The translations under genes were made by a program, and so were the position numbers. Shown here one piece after another: positions 53,897 through 63,958 of a DNA stretch of 64,000 bases (within the stretch, counting starts at the first letter, position 1; each line of letters opens with the position of its first letter). Source of the stretch: Oceanobacter sp. 1_MG-2023 (GTDB lineage: Bacteria; Pseudomonadota; Gammaproteobacteria; Pseudomonadales; Oceanobacteraceae); assembly GCF_030689025.1 (NCBI RefSeq), contig NZ_JAUYWA010000018.1:1-64000 (forward strand), read 5' to 3'. The notes beneath the pieces were generated by a model that worked only from the letters and a program-made list of their open reading frames with translations, did not search any database and was not told the DNA's origin.

Positions 53897-55243
53897 TCAG
53901 AGAATAAACTGGCTCAGGTCCTGGTTTCTCACCACATCGCCCAACTGGGCCTCAACATAAGCGGCGTCGATGACAACGGCGTCGCTCAGGTCGGTGGCGT
54001 CAAAGGAAACGGTTTCCAGCAGGCGCTCCATAATGGTGTGCAAACGACGAGCCCCGATGTTCTCGGTGCTTTCGTTCACCTCGTAAGCGATCTCCGCCAG
54101 GCGCTTGATGGCGTCCGGGCGAAATTCAAGCTCCACGCCTTCGGTCTGCAACAAGGCACGGTATTGTTCCGTCAGCGAGGCGCTGGGTTCAGTCAGAATA
54201 CGTTCGAAGTCGCCCGGCGTCAGCGCTTGTAATTCAACCCGGATTGGCAAACGTCCCTGTAGTTCCGGGATCAGATCTGACGGCTTGGCAACGTGGAAAG
54301 CACCGGAAGCCACAAACAGGATATGGTCAGTCTTGATCATGCCGTGTTTGGTGCTGACGGTACTGCCTTCAATCAGCGGCAACAGGTCGCGCTGTACTCC
54401 TTCACGGCTGACATCACCACCGGACCCGGATTCGCCTCGCTTGGCAACCTTGTCGATCTCGTCAATAAAGACGATGCCGTTTTGCTCTACCAGGTCGATC
54501 GCTCTGGCTTTCAGGTCTTCCATATTGAGCATTTTAGCCGCTTCTTCATCCTGAAGCTGCTTGAAAGCATCGCGGATTTTCAGCTTGCGTGTGGTTTTTT
54601 TGTCGCTCCCCATGTTGGAAAACATGTTCTGCAACTGGCTGGTCATTTCTTCCATGCCTGGCGGTGCCATAATCTCAACGCCTGCCGGTGCCTGAGCAAC
54701 AGCGATATCAATTTCCTTGTCATCCAGCTGACCTTCACGCAGTTTCTTGCGGAAAATCTGACGGGTGGAGGAATCTTCGGTTTTGGGGCTGGTTGTGGTG
54801 TCCCACTCGCTTTGTGTATTGGAACGAGCCGGAGGCAGTAAAGCATCCAGAATACGTTCCTCTGCCGCTTCTTCAGCCCGGTGGCTGACTCGCACCATCT
54901 CTTGCTCGCGCAGCATTTTAATGCCGGTTTCGATCAGATCCCGAATAATGGATTCCACGTCTTTGCCGACATAACCCACTTCGGTGAATTTGGTTGCTTC
55001 GACCTTGATAAAAGGGGCGTTGGAAAGTTTGGCCAGACGTCGGGCAATTTCGGTTTTACCCACCCCGGTCGGACCAATCATCAGGATATTCTTGGGGGTC
55101 ACTTCATCGCGCAGTGCTTTTGGCAGCTGCATGCGACGCCAGCGGTTACGCAGGGCAATCGCGACGGATCGTTTGGCATTCTGCTGGCCAATAATATGAC
55201 GGTCCAGCTCGTGAACAATTTCTCTCGGGGTCATTTCGCTCAT
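53897..55243 (-). CDS. hslU: HslU, ATPase subunit of the HslVU protease
   Basis: AAA+ unfoldase of 448 residues. Walker A GPTGVGKT is at about 57-64, Walker [11 protein letters not shown] at about 251-260, and the C-terminal sequence ends DLSQFIL, which docks into HslV. The intermediate (I) domain is present. Its ATG overlaps the hslV stop by four bases (ATGA), the standard coupled operon. It is the cytoplasmic partner of HslV and degrades misfolded and regulatory proteins in heat shock. Confidence 0.97.
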   Translation of the reverse strand: MSEMTPREIVHELDRHIIGQQNAKRSVAIALRNRWRRMQLPKALRDEVTPKNILMIGPTGVGKTEIARRLAKLSNAPFIKVEATKFTEVGYVGKDVESIIRDLIETGIKMLREQEMVRVSHRAEEAAEERILDALLPPARSNTQSEWDTTTSPKTEDSSTRQIFRKKLREGQLDDKEIDIAVAQAPAGVEIMAPPGMEEMTSQLQNMFSNMGSDKKTTRKLKIRDAFKQLQDEEAAKMLNMEDLKARAIDLVEQNGIVFIDEIDKVAKRGESGSGGDVSREGVQRDLLPLIEGSTVSTKHGMIKTDHILFVASGAFHVAKPSDLIPELQGRLPIRVELQALTPGDFERILTEPSASLTEQYRALLQTEGVELEFRPDAIKRLAEIAYEVNESTENIGARRLHTIMERLLETVSFDATDLSDAVVIDAAYVEAQLGDVVRNQDLSQFIL

Positions 55244-55776
55244 GCGTTATCTCCGGCAGACAGGCATTCAACCGTCATATTGTTGTTGGTAAAGACACAG
55301 ATCTCTCCGGCGATAGTGAGGCTTTTTTCGGCGATGTCTCGTGCCTCCAGGTCTGTGTTGTGTAACAGGGCACGAGCCGCGGCCAGGGCAAATTGACCAC
55401 CAGAACCCACACCAATCAGATCTTCTTCCGGCTGCACCACGTCGCCATTACCGGTAATGATCAGGGAAGCGGTGTGATCTGCCACTGCCAGAATCGCTTC
55501 CAGTTTGCGCAGCGCACGGTCCGAGCGCCATTCTTTGGCCAGCTCGACGGCGGCACGCGTCAGCTGGCCATGATGTTGCTGCAGCTGGGCTTCAAATTTT
55601 TCAAACAGGGTAAATGCATCCGCGGTACTGCCCGCAAACCCGGCCAATACCTTATTGTTATAGAGCCGACGGACCTTGCGTGCATTCCCTTTCATCACGG
55701 TATTACCCAGTGATACCTGGCCATCACCGGCAATCACCACCTGGTCACCACGTCGGACGGATACAATCGTTGTCAT
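55240..55776 (-). CDS. hslV: HslV, peptidase subunit of the HslVU protease
   Basis: Proteasome-type threonine peptidase of 178 residues. It begins MTTIVSVRR, so removal of Met leaves the catalytic Thr at position 1. It keeps [11 protein letters not shown] and the Lys/Arg-rich [10 protein letters not shown] with Lys33-type catalytic residue. The ATG at 55776, with AGGAAG upstream, fits this requirement; the upstream in-frame codons do not. A sigma-32 promoter lies 37 bases before it. Confidence 0.97.
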   Translation of the reverse strand: MTTIVSVRRGDQVVIAGDGQVSLGNTVMKGNARKVRRLYNNKVLAGFAGSTADAFTLFEKFEAQLQQHHGQLTRAAVELAKEWRSDRALRKLEAILAVADHTASLIITGNGDVVQPEEDLIGVGSGGQFALAAARALLHNTDLEARDIAEKSLTIAGEICVFTNNNMTVECLSAGDNA

Positions 55777-55812
55777 AGCGTACTTCCTGCTTACATTCGG
55801 GTCAGCGGTAAA

Positions 55813-55840
55813 AGATGGGGCCGTCAATCACGAAATCAAG
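55813..55840 (-). promoter_or_regulatory. Sigma-32 (heat-shock) promoter of hslVU
   Basis: On the minus strand CTTGAT (-35, 55835-55840) is followed after 14 bases by CCCCATCT (-10, 55813-55820), nearly the sigma-32 consensus CTTGAA-N13-15-CCCCATNT. It is 37 bases upstream of the hslV start. Confidence 0.88.
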
Positions 55841-55988
55841 TGTCTATGCCAAGCGGATTACATTTGCGCTTACCGCACTGTTATTTCTGGCTTGGACTGC
55901 CTTTACTTACCTTTGACGCTTTTTTAACAGTTGCCTGACTTTACCGACAGCCGGATACTCTACAATTGAATATACGCTGGAAAACAAG

Positions 55989-56474
55989 ATGATTACTGCC
56001 AATACCGTTGTTGAATTGCACTACCGCATGACTGATAGCGAGAACCAACTGATTGAGTCGACTTTTGATGGCGAGCCAGTGCTGTACATGCACGGCAAAA
56101 AACAGATGCTGGGGGCATTTGAAGCGGCCCTTGATGGCCGCTCTGCAGGGGATGAATTACTGCTGACCCTGACCCCGGATCAGGCCTATGGCCAGCGCCA
56201 CGACGACGCTCAACAACGGGTGCCGGTAAAACATCTGCAAGGTGCCAAACGCTGGCGCGCCGGAATGCTTGCAGAAGTTCAGACAGAACATGGCCCGCGC
56301 AAGGTGACGGTCGTCAAAGTTGGTAAATTTATGGCCGATGTTGATACCAACCATCCGCTGGCAGGCAAGACATTGACGTTTCAGGTGTCGATCCTCAGTA
56401 CCCGTGATGCCACCGCCGAAGAACTGGCCCATGGCCACGCCCACGCCGGTGATCACTGCGGACACGGGTCCTGA
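55989..56474 (+). CDS. slyD: SlyD-type FKBP peptidyl-prolyl isomerase
   Basis: Prolyl isomerase and chaperone of 161 residues. The FKBP domain starts TVVELHYRMTDSENQLIEST; GDELLLTLTPDQAYGQRHDD marks the flap-insert boundary, and DTNHPLAGKTLTFQVSIL closes the fold. The C-terminal tail is His/Cys-rich (HGHAHAGDHCGHGS), a likely nickel-binding tail as in E. coli SlyD. It is monocistronic and divergent from hslVU across about 210 bases. Confidence 0.92.
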   Translation: MITANTVVELHYRMTDSENQLIESTFDGEPVLYMHGKKQMLGAFEAALDGRSAGDELLLTLTPDQAYGQRHDDAQQRVPVKHLQGAKRWRAGMLAEVQTEHGPRKVTVVKVGKFMADVDTNHPLAGKTLTFQVSILSTRDATAEELAHGHAHAGDHCGHGS

Positions 56475-56636
56475 CAGGCGGATCTGCCGTACCAGATCAA
56501 TCACATTGTCATGGTGCTGGCGTAGCATGGGACAACAGGCAAGACAGGTCATATTGACATTACAAAGCATGAACCATTCAGGGTGTTGGCTTATCTGATC
56601 AGAAAGCGACCCCATTCATATCACAAGGAGAACGTT

Positions 56637-57215
56637 ATGGCGTTTAAACATTGGGCAATGGCGGCGGCTGTCGCGGTTATGGCAGGCTGCTCATCCAACC
56701 AGTCGATCGAAACCCAACCGGTCAGCTGTGCTTTTGCTGATGGTTCGGGCAAGGCAGCACCGGAATGGGTTTGTGGCGCACCGATTGATGGTGTCGACCT
56801 GACTGCGGTTGGTTATGCCGACAAAACTGCCGCTGGCCCCAACTTCATGAAACAAATGGCGGCCACTGCTGCTCGTGTTGAGCTGGCTCAGACCATGCGT
56901 ATCGAAGTCCAGAACATGATCAAGCAATATGCTGAGACCACGGGTACCGGGGATGGCGAAACCGTCGACAAGGTGAATTCCTCTGTCACTCGCCAGATCA
57001 CCAAGGAAACCCTGGTTGGTTCCAAAATCCTGCGCCAGATGCCGACCCCAAGCGGCGGTATGGTGGTACTGGTTGGTCTGAATGCCGACACCATGGCCCA
57101 GGTAACGGAACAGGCCCTGAAAACCTCCATGGCCAATGATCAGGCGCTGTGGCAGAAATTCCAGTCCGAAAAATCCTTTGATGAACTGGCTGAAGAAATC
57201 GCCAAACTGAAATAA
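56637..57215 (+). CDS. LPP20-family lipoprotein
   Basis: Lipoprotein of 192 residues. The signal peptide ends in the lipobox VMAGCSS, so Cys17 is probably lipidated. The mature part has PEWVCGAPIDGVDLTAVGYAD, a helical ATAARVELAQTMRIEVQNMIKQY segment and KILRQMPTPSGGMVVLVGL, which together match the LPP20 fold. The start at 56637 is fixed by AAGGAG. It lies 101 bases before a transglutaminase-like gene, probably one operon, and is likely in the cell envelope. Confidence 0.87.
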   Translation: MAFKHWAMAAAVAVMAGCSSNQSIETQPVSCAFADGSGKAAPEWVCGAPIDGVDLTAVGYADKTAAGPNFMKQMAATAARVELAQTMRIEVQNMIKQYAETTGTGDGETVDKVNSSVTRQITKETLVGSKILRQMPTPSGGMVVLVGLNADTMAQVTEQALKTSMANDQALWQKFQSEKSFDELAEEIAKLK

Positions 57216-57316
57216 ACCGATTGCCCAACACAGTAGCAGCCAGGTTCACCTCGCTCTGCTGTGTTGGTTCCATCCCCGACAACGGCTCAGGTAACTTAAC
57301 TGAGAGGGCAAGTGCC

Positions 57317-58813
57317 ATGAACGTCAGATTCCAGCAAGGTTTACGCGGCTTTGTTGCTGTCGTCACCTTGATGACCAGTGCCTGGTCACTGGCCGCCACC
57401 CCGACACAAACCAATGAATACCAACAGTGGTTACAGCAGACCCAGGACAATTATCAGTCCTATCTGGATAAAAATGACCGCGCTTTTCTAACCTTTCTCA
57501 ACCAGCGCTGGAAAGACGTCGAGGTTGAACCGGCACAACAACGAGATCCGGAACCCAAGCCGGATACTCTGCCGGTTGCCCGCCCGGCCCCGGTCGATAC
57601 ACCAGAACCAGCCCGGCCCACCAGTGAACCGCTCCCGCCACCCGTCGTGGTGGCGCCACCACCCCCTTCGACACCCAGGCCCGCGGTTATCCCACCGGAA
57701 TCATTGCCAGCCAATCCCAATACCGTACAACTGACGTTTTATGGACGCAGTCTCAGTGTCGAGATTCCCGATGGTTTCAAACAGACATTCAGCGGTCGAC
57801 CTGATAACAAACGTATTGCCACTTACTGGCAGCAACTCGCCAGCAGTCAACATCAATCGCTTGTCGATGCGCTAACAGCCGCGGCCAGTGACTGGCAATT
57901 AAACGACTGGGCTACCGCCGTGCTGTTCAGCCAATTTGCTCACGCCCTGCATGATGACCCCAACAGTCAGGTACTGAACTGCTGGTTTTTACTGGTCAAA
58001 GCCGGTTTTGATGCCAGAGTCGCCTACGACCAGCAAATTCACCTGCTGCTACCGGCCCAGGAAAAGCTCTACGGCGTCACCTATTTTGAGCTTGACCAGC
58101 AGCGTTATTACGCCATTCAACCCGGCGAGCAACCACTGGGACTGGGGACCGTCAAAACCTATCAGGGCACTCATGAACTGGGCTCACGCCCCATCGGTTT
58201 TAGCGATCCATACCGCTTTGTACCTGGTGGCGGCGAAGAAACACGAACGCTCAGCTTTCGCTGGCAAGGCCAGACTGAATCCCTTCAGGTCAGTTACCCT
58301 GCCGACTACAGCGCTTATCTGGCCACCTACCCGCAACTGGCACTGCCAGGCTACTTTCAGGCTGGATTACCAGCCGTTACGGCCCAGCAATTACTGGATC
58401 AGTTACGGCCTCGACTGGCCCGACTGAACGACCGTCAGAGCAAAATCAACTACCTGCTACGGTTGGTGCAAACCGGTTTCCGTTATGAAACCGACGCCGA
58501 GCAGTTTCAGAGCGAGAACTACCTGTTCCCGCTGGAAACCCTGCACTACCCTTACTCCGACTGCGAAGACCGCGCTGCTCTGTTTGGTTGGCTGGCGCAA
58601 CAGCTGCTGGATGCTGATGTGCTGATTGTCGAGTTACCGGGCCACGTTGCCACCGCCATCGCCATGAACGCCACCGACAGCGCCATCACCGGCAGCGGCT
58701 GGCGGTTTGAAGGCAAACGCTACCTGGTAGCCGATCCGACCTACATCAATGCCGATCTCGGCATGATGATGCCCCGTTATCAAGACCAGACACCGACGTT
58801 AAGAAAATTCTGA
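57317..58813 (+). CDS. Secreted transglutaminase-like cysteine protein
   Basis: Exported protein of 498 residues with a signal peptide at 1-26 (ending SLAA). A proline-rich linker of about 60 residues (about 72-132, with repeated PPP) follows, then a helical/beta region and a C-terminal transglutaminase-like core with a Cys-His-Asp triad: YSDCEDRAALFGWL, ELPGHVATAIAMN and YLVADPTYINADLG. The role is unknown; such proteins can act on the cell wall or as proteases. It is paired with the LPP20 lipoprotein gene upstream. It is followed by about 300 noncoding bases. A Pro-rich stretch may span the periplasm. Confidence 0.82.
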   Translation: MNVRFQQGLRGFVAVVTLMTSAWSLAATPTQTNEYQQWLQQTQDNYQSYLDKNDRAFLTFLNQRWKDVEVEPAQQRDPEPKPDTLPVARPAPVDTPEPARPTSEPLPPPVVVAPPPPSTPRPAVIPPESLPANPNTVQLTFYGRSLSVEIPDGFKQTFSGRPDNKRIATYWQQLASSQHQSLVDALTAAASDWQLNDWATAVLFSQFAHALHDDPNSQVLNCWFLLVKAGFDARVAYDQQIHLLLPAQEKLYGVTYFELDQQRYYAIQPGEQPLGLGTVKTYQGTHELGSRPIGFSDPYRFVPGGGEETRTLSFRWQGQTESLQVSYPADYSAYLATYPQLALPGYFQAGLPAVTAQQLLDQLRPRLARLNDRQSKINYLLRLVQTGFRYETDAEQFQSENYLFPLETLHYPYSDCEDRAALFGWLAQQLLDADVLIVELPGHVATAIAMNATDSAITGSGWRFEGKRYLVADPTYINADLGMMMPRYQDQTPTLRKF

Positions 58814-59115
58814 TCCCGCTGGGCGTCAAGCGTCATTGCCTCCGAACCGGTACTCACCAAGCAAACTGGACAGTCGAGAGGAGGCAGTCGCGCAACCCGA
58901 TGAGCGAGGCAATATGATGAATTCATTGTACTGTCGGTATCAGCACTCATCCTGCTATTCCGGGAGCGTATATTGCATAAAAACAGTAATAATCACTCGA
59001 ACCCCTGATAGCTGGGGTTTCCACATATGTCAGGGCGGCCAGATACCAGCACTTGTCACATCGAATCTGTATGATTGATGCAATCCTGGCTCACAGTCGC
59101 GCACAAGGAGTTGTT
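58814..59115. other. Intergenic region before eda
   Basis: About 302 noncoding bases. A small hairpin AACCCC-TGATAGCT-GGGGTT lies at 59000-59019 and could end the transglutaminase transcript, although no T run follows. No gene seen. Confidence 0.4.
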
Positions 59116-59772
59116 ATGACCACAAGCAATTATCCCGCTACGTTTATCTCGCAAATTGATGATCTGGTCGCTCTGGCACCGGTGATTCCGGTTCTAAAGA
59201 TTGAACACCTGGAAGATGCCGTACCCCTGGCTCAAGCACTGGTGGATGGCGGTTTGCCGGTTCTGGAAATCACCCTGCGCAGTGACGCCGCACTGGATGC
59301 TATCCGCGCCATTGCTGAACACGTTCCCGAAGCTCGGGTGGGAGCGGGTACCGTCACCAATACGGCCAACCTGCAGGCAGCCATTGACGCCGGTAGTGAA
59401 TTTGTTTTTACCCCTGGCGCCACACCGGCACTGCTGGCTGGTGCGATTGCTGCCAATATTCCCATGGTACCGGGTATCCAGACGGTCTCGGAGATGATGA
59501 CGGCGATGGATTTTGGCTACCGCCGCTTCAAGTTCTTTCCCGCCGCTGCCGCCGGTGGCACAGCCATTCTGAAGTCCATTGCCGGACCGTTTCCAGAAGT
59601 GCGTTTTTGCCCGACAGGAGGCATTCGTCCCGGTAATGCCAACGATTACCTGAGCCTTGGTAACGTTATGTGTGTCGGCGGTACCTGGCTGACACCGGAT
59701 GAGCTGATTGCAGCCAAAGACTGGGATGCCATTCGCGAACTGGCCAGAAGCGCCAGCAACCTGCGCGGCTAA
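59116..59772 (+). CDS. eda: KDPG aldolase (2-dehydro-3-deoxy-phosphogluconate/KHG aldolase)
   Basis: Class I aldolase of 218 residues that splits KDPG into pyruvate and glyceraldehyde 3-phosphate in the Entner-Doudoroff pathway. The Schiff-base lysine is K139 in RFKFFPA; the active-site Glu51/Arg55 are in LEITLRS; the phosphate loop is CPTGGIRP. The start at 59116 fits the family. It lies 128 bases before pgi on the same strand, joining two steps of glucose metabolism. The rest of the pathway (edd, zwf) is not in the window. Confidence 0.94.
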   Translation: MTTSNYPATFISQIDDLVALAPVIPVLKIEHLEDAVPLAQALVDGGLPVLEITLRSDAALDAIRAIAEHVPEARVGAGTVTNTANLQAAIDAGSEFVFTPGATPALLAGAIAANIPMVPGIQTVSEMMTAMDFGYRRFKFFPAAAAGGTAILKSIAGPFPEVRFCPTGGIRPGNANDYLSLGNVMCVGGTWLTPDELIAAKDWDAIRELARSASNLRG

Positions 59773-59900
59773 GACCCGTGCCCAACCAATACCTGTGACA
59801 GACAACAGAATGGCGACCTGTACCCTGCGTCGTTTTGTTGTCACAACGATCAATAACAATTCATTTAATCCGTTTACCGTAAGACAGACAAGGAATACCA

Positions 59901-61559
59901 ATGTCCGCCGTTACCCAACTACCCGCCTGGCAAGCCCTCCAAAAGCGCGTCGAACCAGCACTTGAAACCCCGATCCAATCACTGTTTGATGACCCGGAAC
60001 GTTTTGACAAGTATTCACTTAAGGTCCAGAACATCTTGCTGGATATCTCCAAGAACCCCATCGACGACGAAACCTTCCAGCACCTGCTGGCATTGGCGCG
60101 TCAATGTGATCTGGAAAAATGTCGCGACGATATGTTCAACGGCGAACATATCAATGTCACCGAAGACCGGGCGGTGCTGCATACCGCCTTGCGTAATCGT
60201 GGGCATTCGCCGGTGTATGTCGATGGTGAAGATGTCATGCCTGTCATTGAGCATGAACTCAAGCGTATCCGGGTGTTTGTTAATGCCGTTCGCAAGGGCC
60301 GCTGGCGCGGCCATTCCGGCAAACGCATTACCGATGTGGTCAACATTGGTATTGGTGGTTCTGACCTTGGCCCACGCATGGTAACCCAGGCGCTCAAGCC
60401 CTATGCCGACGACCAGATCAAGATCCACTTTGTGTCCAATGTCGATGGCATGGAAATCGCCAATGTGCTGAAAGGACTCAACCCGGAGCGGGTATTGTTT
60501 GTGGTGGCGTCCAAAACCTTCACCACCGCCGAAACCATGACCAATGCCCAGACCGCCCGTAACTGGCTGATGGCATCCTCGTTCGACAGCCGCGCCGTGG
60601 CGCAGCACTTTGTTGCCGTCTCCAGCAACGCCGAAGCCGTCAAAGCCTTTGGCATCAAACTGGAAAACACCTTCCAGATGTGGGATTGGGTTGGTGGCCG
60701 CTTTTCATTATGGTCTGCCATTGGCTTGCCCATCGCCCTGTATCTCGGCTTCAGACAGTTTGAAGAATTGTTGCAGGGTGCACATGATATGGACCTGCAC
60801 TTCCGCAATGAACCATTAGAGCGCAACGCCCCCATGTGGCTGGCCCTGACGGCCTTATGGAACAGCACCTTCATGGGCCGCCACAGCCAGGCGATTTTGC
60901 CGTACGACTGGCCATTGCAGAAATTCTCGGCCTACCTGCAGCAAGCGGAAATGGAAAGCAACGGCAAATCCGTAGACCGTAACGGCGATATTGTTCCTTA
61001 TACCACCGGGTCGATTATTTGGGGTCAGCTCGGGATTGATGGCCAGCATGCTTTTTACCAATACCTGCACCAGGGCAGTACCGTCGTACCGGCTGACTTT
61101 ATCGGTTCGATCGAAAGCAGCACTCCCGTGGAAGGCCACCATGAAAAACTGATGGCCAATTTCTTTGCCCAGACCGAAGCCCTGATGTGTGGTATCAATG
61201 CCGACGACATTCGTCGGGACCTGACCGCCAAGGGCATGTCGAGCGCCGATATCGAGCGCCTGATTCCCCATAAGATCCACCAGGGCAACCGCCCGACCAA
61301 CAGCCTGCTGCTGGATCAGCTCAACCCACGCACACTGGGTGCCTTGATTGCCCTCTACGAGCACAAGATTTTTATCCTCGGCACCATCTGGGACATTTGT
61401 TCTTTTGACCAATGGGGCGTTGAGCTGGGCAAAACCCTGGCAAAAAATATCCTGCCCGAACTGCAAAGTGGCGACGTGCGTAACGACCACGATGACTCCA
61501 CCCGCAACCTGATGCAGTACTTTGTCGAGCAACGCAAAAACAGTGGCAACCTTGAGTAA
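59901..61559 (+). CDS. pgi: Glucose-6-phosphate isomerase
   Basis: Enzyme of 552 residues that interconverts glucose 6-phosphate and fructose 6-phosphate. The family signatures are present: VNIGIGGSDLGPRM at about 150-163, VASKTFTTAETMTN, FSLWSAIGLPIALYLGF, SIIWGQLGIDGQHAFYQYLH (about 374-393) and the C-terminal ICSFDQWGVELGK. RBS AAGGAA precedes the ATG. It is convergent with mutM, whose stop is 44 bases away; a small CGCCG/CGGCG inverted repeat lies in between. Confidence 0.97.
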   Translation: MSAVTQLPAWQALQKRVEPALETPIQSLFDDPERFDKYSLKVQNILLDISKNPIDDETFQHLLALARQCDLEKCRDDMFNGEHINVTEDRAVLHTALRNRGHSPVYVDGEDVMPVIEHELKRIRVFVNAVRKGRWRGHSGKRITDVVNIGIGGSDLGPRMVTQALKPYADDQIKIHFVSNVDGMEIANVLKGLNPERVLFVVASKTFTTAETMTNAQTARNWLMASSFDSRAVAQHFVAVSSNAEAVKAFGIKLENTFQMWDWVGGRFSLWSAIGLPIALYLGFRQFEELLQGAHDMDLHFRNEPLERNAPMWLALTALWNSTFMGRHSQAILPYDWPLQKFSAYLQQAEMESNGKSVDRNGDIVPYTTGSIIWGQLGIDGQHAFYQYLHQGSTVVPADFIGSIESSTPVEGHHEKLMANFFAQTEALMCGINADDIRRDLTAKGMSSADIERLIPHKIHQGNRPTNSLLLDQLNPRTLGALIALYEHKIFILGTIWDICSFDQWGVELGKTLAKNILPELQSGDVRNDHDDSTRNLMQYFVEQRKNSGNLE

Positions 61560-61603
61560 CCTTTCCGTCTAACCCACCGTCTGCTGACGGTACACATCGC
61601 CGT

Positions 61604-62428
61604 CTAGCGGCGTTGACACAGCGGGCAATACACGGTTGCCCGCTGACCCTGACGAATCTCCTTCAAGGTCGTCTCACACACCCGACACGGCTTGCCACCT
61701 CGTCCATAGACCTGCAACTGCTGGGCAAAATAACCGGGATTGCCATCACTGTTGACGAAATCCCGCAGCGTTGTACCCCCCTGCTCAATGGCTTGCCCCA
61801 GCACCTGGCGAATACAGTCCAACAGGCGTTCGAACCTGGGCTTGCTGATGTTGCCTGCTGCAGTTGTTGGCCGGATACCCGCCATAAACAGGCTCTCATT
61901 GGCGTAAATATTCCCCACCCCTACCATGGTATGGTTATCCATAATAAACAGCTTGATTGCCTGCTTCTTGCCCCGGCTGCGCTGATACAGCGACGCAGCG
62001 GATAACCCCGACTCCGCCTCGGGCAATAACGGCTCTGGCCCCAGGGAAGCTATCTGGCTTAACACGGTATCAGGTGCCTGCCATAGCAATGCACCAAAGC
62101 GTCTGGGGTCGTGATAACGCAAGATCCAGCCGTTACCTAACACCCAGTCAATATGATCATGAATCCGCGGATCTTCTTCGGCCTTCACCAGTCGCAACGA
62201 CCCCGACATACCCAGATGCCAGACCGCTGTCCCGGCGTCAAACTGCAACAGCAAGTACTTGCCCCGGCGACTCAAGCCCGTCACCTGCTGGCCCGTCAAT
62301 GCTGATATCTCATCGGCCACCGGCCAGCGCAAGCGCGACTGGCGCACCACGACATTCTCAATGGTCTGATTGAGCAGGTAAGGGGTAATACCCCGCAAAG
62401 TGGTTTCTACTTCAGGAAGCTCTGGCAT
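61604..62428 (-). CDS. mutM: Formamidopyrimidine-DNA glycosylase (MutM/Fpg)
   Basis: DNA base-excision enzyme of 274 residues that removes 8-oxoguanine and nicks the strand. It starts MPELPEVETTLRG with the catalytic Pro2 and Glu3; the helix-two-turn-helix and the C-terminal zinc finger C-x2-C-x16-C-x2-C (CRVC...CPLC) are intact. It follows rpmG across about 220 bases and a terminator, matching the conserved radC-rpmB-rpmG-mutM order. The start is the family-standard ATG at 62428. Confidence 0.97.
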   Translation of the reverse strand: MPELPEVETTLRGITPYLLNQTIENVVVRQSRLRWPVADEISALTGQQVTGLSRRGKYLLLQFDAGTAVWHLGMSGSLRLVKAEEDPRIHDHIDWVLGNGWILRYHDPRRFGALLWQAPDTVLSQIASLGPEPLLPEAESGLSAASLYQRSRGKKQAIKLFIMDNHTMVGVGNIYANESLFMAGIRPTTAAGNISKPRFERLLDCIRQVLGQAIEQGGTTLRDFVNSDGNPGYFAQQLQVYGRGGKPCRVCETTLKEIRQGQRATVYCPLCQRR

Positions 62429-62588
62429 AGTGTTTTAACATAATGTTTTGACATGGTTGTTGGACGGTTGTTGGGCATGATGTTCTGGCACCGCGGCAAA
62501 CAGACAGCCTGCAGAGGCCGCTCTGACAGTATCAAATATAAACCGCAAACAGAGCGCACAAAGCTCTCGACAGCAAACGCCAGACATA

Positions 62589-62625
62589 AAAAAACCCGGA
62601 TAGCCTAAGCTATAACCGGGTTTTT
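62589..62625 (-). terminator. Terminator of the rpmB-rpmG operon
   Basis: The stem AAAACCCGG / CCGGGTTTT with an inner ATAGC/GCTAT stem and a minus-strand T run lies just after the rpmG stop. Confidence 0.88.
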
Positions 62626-62648
62626 CAAGCCTGTACAGGAAGAATCAA

Positions 62649-62807
62649 TTACTTGATCTTGGCTTCCTTGTACATCACATGCTTGCGAACAACGGGATCA
62701 AATTTCTTGATTTCCATTTTCTCAGGCATGGTGCGCTTGTTCTTGTCTGTAGTGTAGAAGTGACCGGTACCGGCACTGGACACCAGACGGATTTTATCGC
62801 GTGGCAT
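62649..62807 (-). CDS. rpmG: 50S ribosomal protein L33
   Basis: A 52-residue basic ribosomal protein. The sequence starts [20 protein letters not shown], then [18 protein letters not shown] and a C-terminal KEAKIK, as in the proteobacterial L33 form without zinc cysteines. The start at 62807 is preceded by AAGGAGAC. It begins 11 bases after the rpmB stop, the standard rpmB-rpmG pair. Confidence 0.97.
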   Translation of the reverse strand: MPRDKIRLVSSAGTGHFYTTDKNKRTMPEKMEIKKFDPVVRKHVMYKEAKIK

Positions 62808-62818
62808 AATCAGTCTCC

Positions 62819-63055
62819 TTAGAATTTCTCGCCGCGAGCACGCAGCTCGGCCAGCACCGGATCGATGCCTTTCTTGTCGATGATACGCATACCTTTAGTT
62901 GATACACGCAGACGAACAAAACGGCTTTCGCTTTCTACCCAAAAACGGTGATATTGCAAGTTGGGTAAAAAACGGCGCTTGGTTTTGGTATTTGAGTGGG
63001 AAACATTATTCCCGGAAACAGGACCTTTTCCTGTTACCTGACAAACCTTAGACAT
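62819..63055 (-). CDS. rpmB: 50S ribosomal protein L28
   Basis: Ribosomal protein of 78 residues: [20 protein letters not shown] at the N-terminus, then [17 protein letters not shown] and [16 protein letters not shown]. Length and sequence match the proteobacterial L28. It is first in the rpmB-rpmG operon. The 228 bases upstream, toward radC, presumably hold its promoter; I see no clear -35/-10. Confidence 0.97.
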   Translation of the reverse strand: MSKVCQVTGKGPVSGNNVSHSNTKTKRRFLPNLQYHRFWVESESRFVRLRVSTKGMRIIDKKGIDPVLAELRARGEKF

Positions 63056-63283
63056 GGATCTAGCCCCGATTCTTAACTGTATCGATCAATCTGAATTTCG
63101 TTAGCAACCGTGGGCTTGGAGCGCTTTTACAAGCGACACCAGATAGGCCCTGGCTGAAAAGAGTTGCGCTTTATACCAAAACCACAAACACAGCGCAAGC
63201 CGAAGTTTATTTTTTGTACGGAACCTGGCGACCCGAAATCGTCGTTTTACCGCCCTGAAACACCTGCGCCTGTCGCTCTCAGG

Positions 63284-63958
63284 TCAGATCCAGCCTCGCT
63301 CGGCAAAGGACACTTCTTCGCCATCACCCACCACGATATGGTCCAGCACCCGGATATCCACCAGCCCCAGAGCCTGCTGCAACTTGTCGGTAATATGCCG
63401 GTCCGCCCGGCTTGGCTCCGCCACACCGGAGGGGTGATTATGAGTAAAGATCACGGCGGCAGCACCGTAGGCCAGCGCCTGCTTCACCACCTCACGCGGG
63501 TACACCGACGCACCATCAATGGTGCCCTGAAACAGCTCCTTGTACTGGATAACCCGGTTCTGGTTATCCAGAAACAGACACGCAAACACCTCATGATCGA
63601 GATCCCGGATCTGTGCTGACAAATAACGCCGGGTCAATTCCGGGCTGGTCAGAGCATCACCTTTTTGCAGCTGCTCCGCCAGATGACGGCGAGCCATTTC
63701 CAGCACGGCTTGTAACAGCGCAAACTTGGCCGACCCCAACCCCAGAGGCTGGCAAAAACGCTTTTCACTTGCCATCAAGAGCGGCCGCAAACCGCCAAAC
63801 TCCGCCAGCAACTCCCGCGACAAATCCACGGCACTTTTGCCTTTGACCCCGGTGCGTAAAAATATCGCCAGCAACTCGGCATCCGACAGCGACGCCGCTC
63901 CCTGAGCCAACAGTTTTTCCCGTGGACGTTCCTGCTCTGGCCAATCCCTGATTGCCAT
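63284..63958 (-). CDS. radC: RadC-like JAMM/MPN domain protein
   Basis: Protein of 224 residues. A helix-hairpin-helix-like N-terminus ([20 protein letters not shown]) is followed by the JAMM/MPN metal site THNHPSG with His173, His175, and Asp186 in EPSRAD. The historic DNA-repair role is doubtful in E. coli; the JAMM fold suggests a peptidase or nuclease-like activity. RBS AAGGAGG is strong, with ATG at 63958. It sits in the conserved radC-rpmB-rpmG-mutM order; the region upstream is cut by the window end. Confidence 0.94.
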   Translation of the reverse strand: MAIRDWPEQERPREKLLAQGAASLSDAELLAIFLRTGVKGKSAVDLSRELLAEFGGLRPLLMASEKRFCQPLGLGSAKFALLQAVLEMARRHLAEQLQKGDALTSPELTRRYLSAQIRDLDHEVFACLFLDNQNRVIQYKELFQGTIDGASVYPREVVKQALAYGAAAVIFTHNHPSGVAEPSRADRHITDKLQQALGLVDIRVLDHIVVGDGEEVSFAERGWI

